In this document: positions 57,860-64,000 of the stretch, in pieces
Position numbering within the stretch: position 1 is the stretch's first letter
How the letters are laid out: every line of letters starts with the position of its first letter
From: Rhinopithecus roxellana
Lineage: Eukaryota > Chordata > Mammalia > Primates > Cercopithecidae
Direction: 5' to 3'
DNA length: 64,000 nt
Assembly (NCBI RefSeq): GCF_007565055.1
Contig: NC_044552.1
Span: 150,245,859 to 150,309,858, forward strand
The notes under the pieces: generated by a model
Database searches by the model: none
What the model was told of the DNA's origin: nothing
The model's input: the letters and a program-made list of their open reading frames with translations, nothing else
Made by a program: the position numbers and the translations under genes

Positions 57860-58570
57860 TTGGACAGGCCACTCCAACAAAAGAATATAAATGGTTAATA
57901 ACTACGTGGAAAGATGTTTCCTTATTAATGATAACAAATTCAAATTATGGAAGGTATTATATACTGTAGAGGTAATAGACTGTTCTGTGACACCTAAGAG
58001 TTGCAGGTGTAAAGAAAAGAGAAGTCTCCTGGGCTCCATGACAGTACGGGACAGTCTGCCGATGGGTTCAGAACACATGACAGTATCCAAACCCTGTTAC
58101 CCAACCATTCTTCTAGAATGCACCCTGAAAAAGTCATCAGATGAATTCCCTAAGTCGTAGAACAAGGATATTCACTGGAACATTTATTTAAAAACAAAAC
58201 AAAGAACCACTATAAACAATCTATAAGTACACCAAAAATGGACTAGTTACATAAATTATGGAAGAACTATATAATACTGTATAATCATTTAAAAATGTTT
58301 TTGTGAAATATAAACATCTTAGTGGGAAAAATATCAAGTGAAAATCCAGTTGAAGAAACTGTGGTTACATTTCTGTTTAAAGACTCTACAGACAAGCCTA
58401 TGAAATAGAAACATTTATAGAGAACAAACAAACTAGATGATGATTCTCTTTGGGTTCATGTGATGACAGGTGAATTCTTTAAGTTCTTTACCCTTTTTGG
58501 CAAATCTATATATTCTGACTTTCTAAAAAGAACATACATTATTTGATTTACACAAAAGTAATGTATAGAA
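57860..58570 (+). repeat. Old L1 3' end
   Basis: aagaatataaatggttaata, aagaaccactataaacaatc, aaatggactagttacataaattatgg and ttctttaccctttttggcaaat follow the old L1 3' untranslated region. Confidence 0.6.
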
Positions 58571-59299
58571 TACCATGCAATCAAGACCAAGGCAACAGCA
58601 AGCTGCCTAAGAATAGGCATATGATAACCAAATGTACTAACTAAAAAGCCAAAAACTGCTGAGGGTGAAAACAGGAACTAGAAACTCCACATTAAGGGGA
58701 AAGTCTAGTTTCTCCTAATGTCTCTTTTTGTTATAGTGAAAATGTAATGATTTAACTTATTCCCTCAGCTCTGTGTCAGATCCTCAAACACTTAAATAGG
58801 TAACCATCTACAATGGAACTGGTGTGACAAAATAAGAAATGGGAGGTGGGAGTGGAGAGAACTAGCTGGTGATCTGAAGCTTAAAAGGGAAAATCTGCTT
58901 TTCACCTTGTCAGCCTCTGACTAGGCATTAAGTGTATCTGAGGTACATAAGAGACAACTGCTGCCTCATGGCCAAAACCACAGAAATGAGAAAAAACCCA
59001 GCTGAAGATGAAAAAGAAAAATAATAAAGTTAACAAGACTTTACTTAAGATTAGCAAGATTGTGAGTGCAGAGATTCTCCCCAAGCATAGCAAGACAGGC
59101 ATTGCCAGCAATGAACCCTGCTTAGGTAAGACCCTCTATCCTCCCTCCACACAGAAGAACTAGGAGTATATACCCAAATACATTTCCTGACTGATACTCA
59201 TCCTTTTCATAATTTATCTGAAAATTTAACAATTTTGGTGCAATAAAAACATCTGATTTGGAGCACAAAGACAGGGAAATATTTCCAAAACTGACTTAC

Positions 59300-59463
59300 A
59301 CGTCCTCCCCTTGGAAAGGTCTATCATCTTTATCAGACGCCTGTCGCAATGCCTCTTTTTCTCTCTTCTTTTTTTCCTTCTTTTCTTTCTTTGACAGAGT
59401 TCTCTTGAAGTTCTGGATAACTCCTTCTTTTTCCTGCTTTTCAGGTCCATTACTTTGAGCCTT
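59300..59463 (-). CDS. AFDN: AFDN exon: lysine-rich linker after RA1
   Basis: Exon of 164 nt (54 codons plus two bases of Val193), about residues 139-192. It reads KAQSNGPEKQEKEGVIQNFK, then RTLSKKEKKEKKKREKEALR, then QASDKDDRPFQGED. The run of K and E codons makes the minus strand very purine-rich. The donor is GACGT/GTAAGT. The acceptor is a tandem CAGAAG, so using the second AG would start the exon at 59460 and drop one lysine. No domain is assigned; it is a charged, probably helical linker. Confidence 0.95.
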
Positions 59464-59584
59464 CTGATGAAAGTAACATTATCACCATATTGACTACTAC
59501 AGAATCACATAAAACTGCCTACGACTTAGCTAACTTCATCTCACATGCTGCTGAACATGTGAGCAAAGCTACTGAAACAGAGGA

Positions 59585-59725
59585 AGGTCTGGAGTAACGA
59601 GAATGGTCTTTATCTTGATTCAGCTGACAGTTACATGGGTGTATTTATCAAAATCAATTGAACTGCACATTCAAGAACTGTGCACTTCACCGAATCTATA
59701 TTTTATCTCATTTTAAAACTAACGA
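59585..59725 (+). repeat. Old L1 3' end
   Basis: cagttacatgggtgtatttatc, aattgaactgcacattcaag and ctgtgcacttcaccgaatct match L1 3' end text in sense orientation. Confidence 0.65.
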
Positions 59726-60540
59726 GCAAGCAAGCTAAGAAACAAAAATCAAAGCCAGTCAGAAAACTGGGGTAGAAATGATGAAATGTGATTTTCAGTA
59801 AAACTCCAAGTAATTTACATAAAGTAACCTGAATAAAAGAAACCTAAACAAAATTATAAAAACAAAGAGTAAATAATAGACAAATCGTCTATAGCAGTTT
59901 TTAACTTTAAAGGAAATGTTAAGAGTAACCATAATAAATTGGCTTTTATGAAACAGTTGTAAGTATTACGTTTGTGCAAAAATCTCTAACTTCGTTTCCA
60001 GATCTGATTTATTTGCTTGCTTCTTCTTAATTTGTATTTTAACCTTGAACAATGGCCTGCTAGCAGATGACAGAGATGCATTATATTTATGGATAACTTA
60101 AGAAAATAACTATGAAAAACAAGGAAAAGAACGGCTATTGTGATAGGAAACAAAACTGCCTTCTGCTCTATAAGTTAGGGAAGAAAATCATGTGAACATT
60201 GCCGTTTGATTCATAGATACTTGGAGCACTGCACTGGTCTTAGGAGTTCCAATATATGTCAATGAGGGTTTGTGGTCCGTAGCAAAATCTACAGAATGAA
60301 ATAGCATCTGCTGAAATTGTGGAGTAGAAATGAAATAAATCACGTATAGCATTAACAATGGACATGCGTTCTTAACTTTTTTTGGATTTGCTGAAAATGT
60401 AACACGTCACTAAACACAGTAACAAACAAGGTCAAGAATACATTTTGTACATCTCCATGACTCTTCAACATGGAACAGTGACATCACACAAAATGAAACA
60501 TTTATGCTGCTAAAAGTGATTAAGTGCTTCCCAATCTGTT

Positions 60541-60571
60541 GGGGGGCAGGGCGGGGCTGGGGGGAGGGGGG
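60541..60571 (+). other. G-run block, potential G-quadruplex
   Basis: Five G runs of 3-6 bases with loops of 1-2 bases. The G-rich strand is the non-transcribed orientation's complement: AFDN pre-mRNA is C-rich here. Structure is predicted from the motif only. Confidence 0.75.
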
Positions 60572-61169
60572 AATTAAATGGAAGATTTTTTGTAAAAATA
60601 TTCTTAACCTTTGCATTTGCTATCATTTGTCCATAATGAATTCTTGTATAAGATGCCACTTGATTTAGCACAAAATAAACACAGCAGCACAGAATTCCAG
60701 ATATCCTACCACCTAGAAAGTTTTAGAATCATTCTATTCCATCATTCAAGAAAGTTTACTAATTCCTAACCCTGCACAAAATGAAAAGGCTTTAAATGAA
60801 CCAAAGTTGCATCAAAAAGTTCACAAATAGATATAAAAGCATTATTTTCCCTTTTGATCCTTATTAGAACAATTCTGATTTTATATTTTTGGAAAAAAAA
60901 AATCAACTGGAGCTGATCGCCTGATCATTAAATCTCGCGGTAACAAGTTTACATCAATATTCTTTGAAAAGGTGAGAAACAGTATCTGGAATTACTAGTT
61001 GAGTTAAAGGATAAAGTAGGGAGAAAAAGGATTCTTTTAAATTATTTTCTGCGAGGAGGGTAAAAGGCTAAAAAAGAGAAGGAACTCCTGTAACAAAACA
61101 TCAGTCTCCTGTTTATCTGTCAGACCTGGCCCTGGACCAAGACCGGCATAAAATACTGAGGGTTCCTAC

Positions 61170-61282
61170 CTTAGGAGGAATGGCGTCATTCTCATTCTTA
61201 AGAACAAATCTGCCTTCCCGGTCATCTTTGTTCCAATTCAATTGTACAACTAGAGGTTTCTCATCTATGTCCAATCTTCTTT
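61170..61282 (-). CDS. AFDN: AFDN exon: end of RA1 domain
   Basis: Exon of 113 nt, about residues 102-138. Two bases complete Glu101. It reads RRLDIDEKPLVVQLNWNKDD then REGRFVLKNENDAIPPK and ends in phase 0 at CTAAG/GTAGGA. KPLVVQLNW and the RFVLK strand close the first Ras-association domain, the main Rap1/Ras-binding module of afadin. The acceptor region reads TTTTGAAGAAG/AAAGAAG, so the exact AG is ambiguous by three bases. The chosen one gives the usual E-R-R-L-D join. The next exon upstream is not present before 64000. Confidence 0.94.
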
Positions 61283-62587
61283 CTTCTTCAAAACATGAAA
61301 TGAAAAAAAGAATAAGCTATGGTTATTTCATGGAACTAGCTAATACAAGCATTCTGATGTACATTTAATTTTACAGACAAAGTACCTACTTGCAGATTGA
61401 AATGTATTGTTCAAAATGTAAAATCATTAGTTTTAATTAATTCGATATTTTGTTGCTACTGTATGTTTATCACATATCCAGTGCCAGACCTGAACACAGG
61501 CAATTCCCTCATTTAGATCTAACTGGGAAAATATGAGAAATATACATGAAATAAGAAAAAAGTATACATGGTTTTTGCTAAAAGCTTATTTCTGTGAATC
61601 AAATGATCTCATATGCAACTGGAAAATAAGGATAGAATGTTAATACCACACAGAAGTTCCACTAATTCTATGAGATTGTTCTCATCACATTAATGTTGTA
61701 CTCTACATGAAGCGATGGCAGCAGCCCCCACTGGTCTTGGAAGTGATGACTGCACTATTCTTCCTATCTCTGTGCATCTGATCCTTGTCTCCAAAATTTG
61801 CCCACTTCAACACTTACCTCTTCTTCCACCATAGAGTTACCACCACTTTTCTTATATAAAGTACTATATTTGGTATATTATTTCTTTCATTAGCAAGCCT
61901 CCCAGGCACACTTATCAGGAACATGGTACTCCAGAGGGTCTCCGCGAGAGCCTCACACAACCTGACCACCTCACAGAGGCCTACAGTCGCTGGAAGCTGT
62001 GGAAGAAAGGCAGCACTGAAGGATGAACCTGCTCCTACTGGCCAAGACACCCATCCCAGGGTGGAGAAGACTAAGGAAGCAGGAGCTGGCAACAGATCTG
62101 AGGCTGCAAGCCCCACACACAAGTCAGGCTACACTCCTCAGGAATTCTCCTTGTCACTTGGAGAAATCCATTCACTCTGCTCAAACCTTCAACTGTTCTT
62201 TGAGCCACTGCTACAAATTTAAACAGGTATTGAGTGACCTACCCAAATCTTTATCATAAAGTCTCTATCTTTTAGTGTACAATTTGGCAGAATTTGAGAT
62301 TTTTAAGAAATGCCTCTTTCAGAAACATGTCACAGGAATGCTCTGTAACCTAAATGTCAGTAACACAAGACCTGGCACTTTCAGGGTTGAGTAAGAAAAG
62401 TAAAATTCACCATAAAATAAAATCACTGACTCCCTATCCAAACATCACTCCCTGCTGTCCAGCTCTGCCTACTTCCCAACACCCTATCAGTCACATCATC
62501 TCAAGGTCAGAATGCATGTGACAATGCCCTGTCACACAAACTGCAAACTGCTATACTTTGCAGAAAAGGACAGAACTGCACGATGCT

Positions 62588-62911
62588 GGCTGGGCTCACA
62601 CCTAGAATACCAGCACTTTGGGAGGCCAAGGTGGGTAGATCGATTGAGCTCAAGAGTATGAGACCAGCCTGGGCAACATGGCGAGACCCCATCTCCACCA
62701 AAAAGAAAAAGACAAAAAAAAAAAAAAAAGAAGAAAAGAAAAGAAGAAGAAATTAGCCGGGTGTGGTGCTGTGTGCTTGTAGTCCCAGCTACTCAGAGGG
62801 CTGAGGTGGGAGAATCGCTTGATTCCAAGAGGTTGAGGCCACAGTGAACTGTGATGGCACCACTGCACTCCACTCTGGGTGACAAAGTGAGACCCTGTCT
62901 CAAAAAAAAAA
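62588..62911 (+). mobile_element. Old Alu with target-site duplication
   Basis: Starts ggctgggctcacacctagaa; the middle A-rich linker has grown to about 60 bases of A and GA text. The flanks ctgcacgatgctg and ttgtacgatgctg are the target duplication. It is AluJ-like. Confidence 0.9.
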
Positions 62912-63302
62912 GATTGTACGATGCTGATTAAAGTGATAGTAAAAATTCCATCAAGCACAAACTTGGCCAGTGATAAATGAGGATCAGACAGACCAACTAA
63001 TAACTAAAGAGACAACTGATAAGGATGAAGATAACACAGACTCCTCGCCAGAGAAAGATGTGATTTTCCAAGGACTGGAAGACGTTCTGAGAAATACTGG
63101 TTCAAGTCCTAAACTCAAAGTGCTCTTCATAATCACATCCCAACAGTCACACAGAAAGTCAAGAAAGACAGCCCAAGATGAAGTCTTTTTCAATTAGTCC
63201 ATATTTGAAGCAGTAAGTGATAAATATGAGACAGACTTTGTTTTTCTAACAAAGGTCTCCAAACGTTGTCACCATTTACTATAAAATTTGATTCCAGATG
63301 AG

Positions 63303-63411
63303 GGTCTCACTATGTAGCCCAGGCAGATCTCAAACTCTTGATTTTAAGTAGCCCTCCCACCTCAGCCTCTTGAGTAGCTGTGACTATAGGTACATGCTAC
63401 CACATCCAGCT
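63303..63411 (-). repeat. Alu-like monomer
   Basis: ggtctcactatgtagcccagg, cctcagcctcttgagtagct and ccacatccagct resemble one antisense Alu arm. Confidence 0.65.
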
Positions 63412-64000
63412 TTGATCCTAGTTTTAAATGTGTTTTTTTAAGGGACCTTTACAGATACTAAGTATCTCTGGAAAACAGTACTCTCCTGTATTAGTAATAA
63501 TATATTACAATAAAAACACTAGGTGAGGCAGTACAAACAAAGGATCACTTTGGTTAGGTTATTCAACGAAATGATGCCCAGAGACTATGTGACCAGGTCA
63601 GCCCTTGAAGGAAAGGATAAGTTGTTCCAGAAAACTGTCAGAAAGATAGGCAGAACAACATGGTGAGGGCACAAGGGTCTTACTACAGCCTCACACAGGG
63701 GAAGATAACTATTAATTTGAAAAAGCACTTTCAATGCTATGTCAAAAATTTAAATTTTAAATGAGCAAGTTTACTAACACCACCCTCCCCATAAAAAATG
63801 ACACCATAATGATGACAACAATGATGATACTGATAGTTCTACCGCTAATAGTGTTGACAAAGATTATCCAGGTAATTATATACAGGATATGCTAAAAGGA
63901 GGCTGGTAATTATCAACTGGAAATGAAAACCAGAGTAACAAATTAGGGATAGAAGAGTAAGTCTGAATTCCTTTCATAAACCAAAATTAACAAATTGTTC

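Larger units (their letters stand above)
56280..59299 (-). other. AFDN: AFDN intron, 3,020 nt
   Basis: Phase-2 intron with a full plus-strand Alu (56702), a partial opposed Alu (57439), a 44-bp tandem duplication and an L1 3' end (57860-58570). Confidence 0.85.
59464..61169 (-). other. AFDN: AFDN intron, 1,706 nt
   Basis: Phase-0 intron with an L1 3' end (59585-59725) and a dense G-run block at 60541-60571. The rest is unassigned. Confidence 0.85.
61283..64000 (-). other. AFDN: AFDN intron, 5' part not included
   Basis: Intron upstream of the RA1-end exon (phase 1, splitting Glu101). It contains an old Alu (62588-62911) and an Alu-like monomer (63303-63411). Neither the earlier RA1 exon nor the start codon is found, so they lie beyond the window. 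Confidence 0.82.

Noticed and set aside
61814..62222. Opposed open frames of about 100 codons
   Set aside because: No family similarity and no phase-compatible splice sites for AFDN, whose missing upstream exon should begin an RA1 sequence.
1..64000. Novel multi-gene system or operon
   Set aside because: All supported coding sequence belongs to one split gene, and the remaining structure is explained by common interspersed repeats and small duplications.

Overview
This window is nuclear DNA from a primate. It has about fifteen Alu copies on both strands, several with intact target-site duplications, plus older L2, MIR, L1, MaLR and Tigger remains. The AT-rich non-coding background and the split exons with GT-AG borders fit a large mammalian gene. 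I cannot tell human from a close relative by eye.

One protein-coding gene accounts for all convincing coding sequence. It is AFDN (afadin, formerly MLLT4/AF6), read on the minus strand from right to left. Twenty internal exons can be placed. Joined, they give 2,777 nt, or 925 full codons plus two bases that finish a codon begun in the exon before. The frame stays open across every junction and every intron phase agrees. Starting from about residue 102 of the family numbering, the last codon is about residue 1026. The window therefore codes for the end of RA1, a basic linker, RA2, the FHA domain, a Ser-rich linker, the whole DIL domain, and the first strands of the PDZ domain. The start codon and first exons lie beyond position 64000. 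The rest of PDZ, the proline-rich region and the C-terminal coiled coil lie beyond position 1. No promoter, first exon or polyadenylation site of this gene is visible.

Layout by position: 1-9179 is intron with L2, MIR, hAT and Alu remains. 9180-23206 holds the PDZ-start, DIL and pre-DIL exons, fairly densely. 27028-42320 holds the linker, FHA and RA2-end exons. 42321-51122 is the largest complete intron (8.8 kb) and carries a nearly full-length Tigger1 transposon. 51123-61282 holds the RA2-start, linker and RA1-end exons. 61283-64000 is upstream intron.

Afadin links nectins and Rap/Ras signalling to the actin cytoskeleton at adherens junctions. I found no sign of an undescribed system. The points most worth checking are a GC-AG intron before the PDZ exon, two tandem (NAGNAG) acceptors, opposed Alus around the FHA exon, nested transposons, and several local tandem duplications. 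Some old-repeat family names are from memory and are hedged in each entry.
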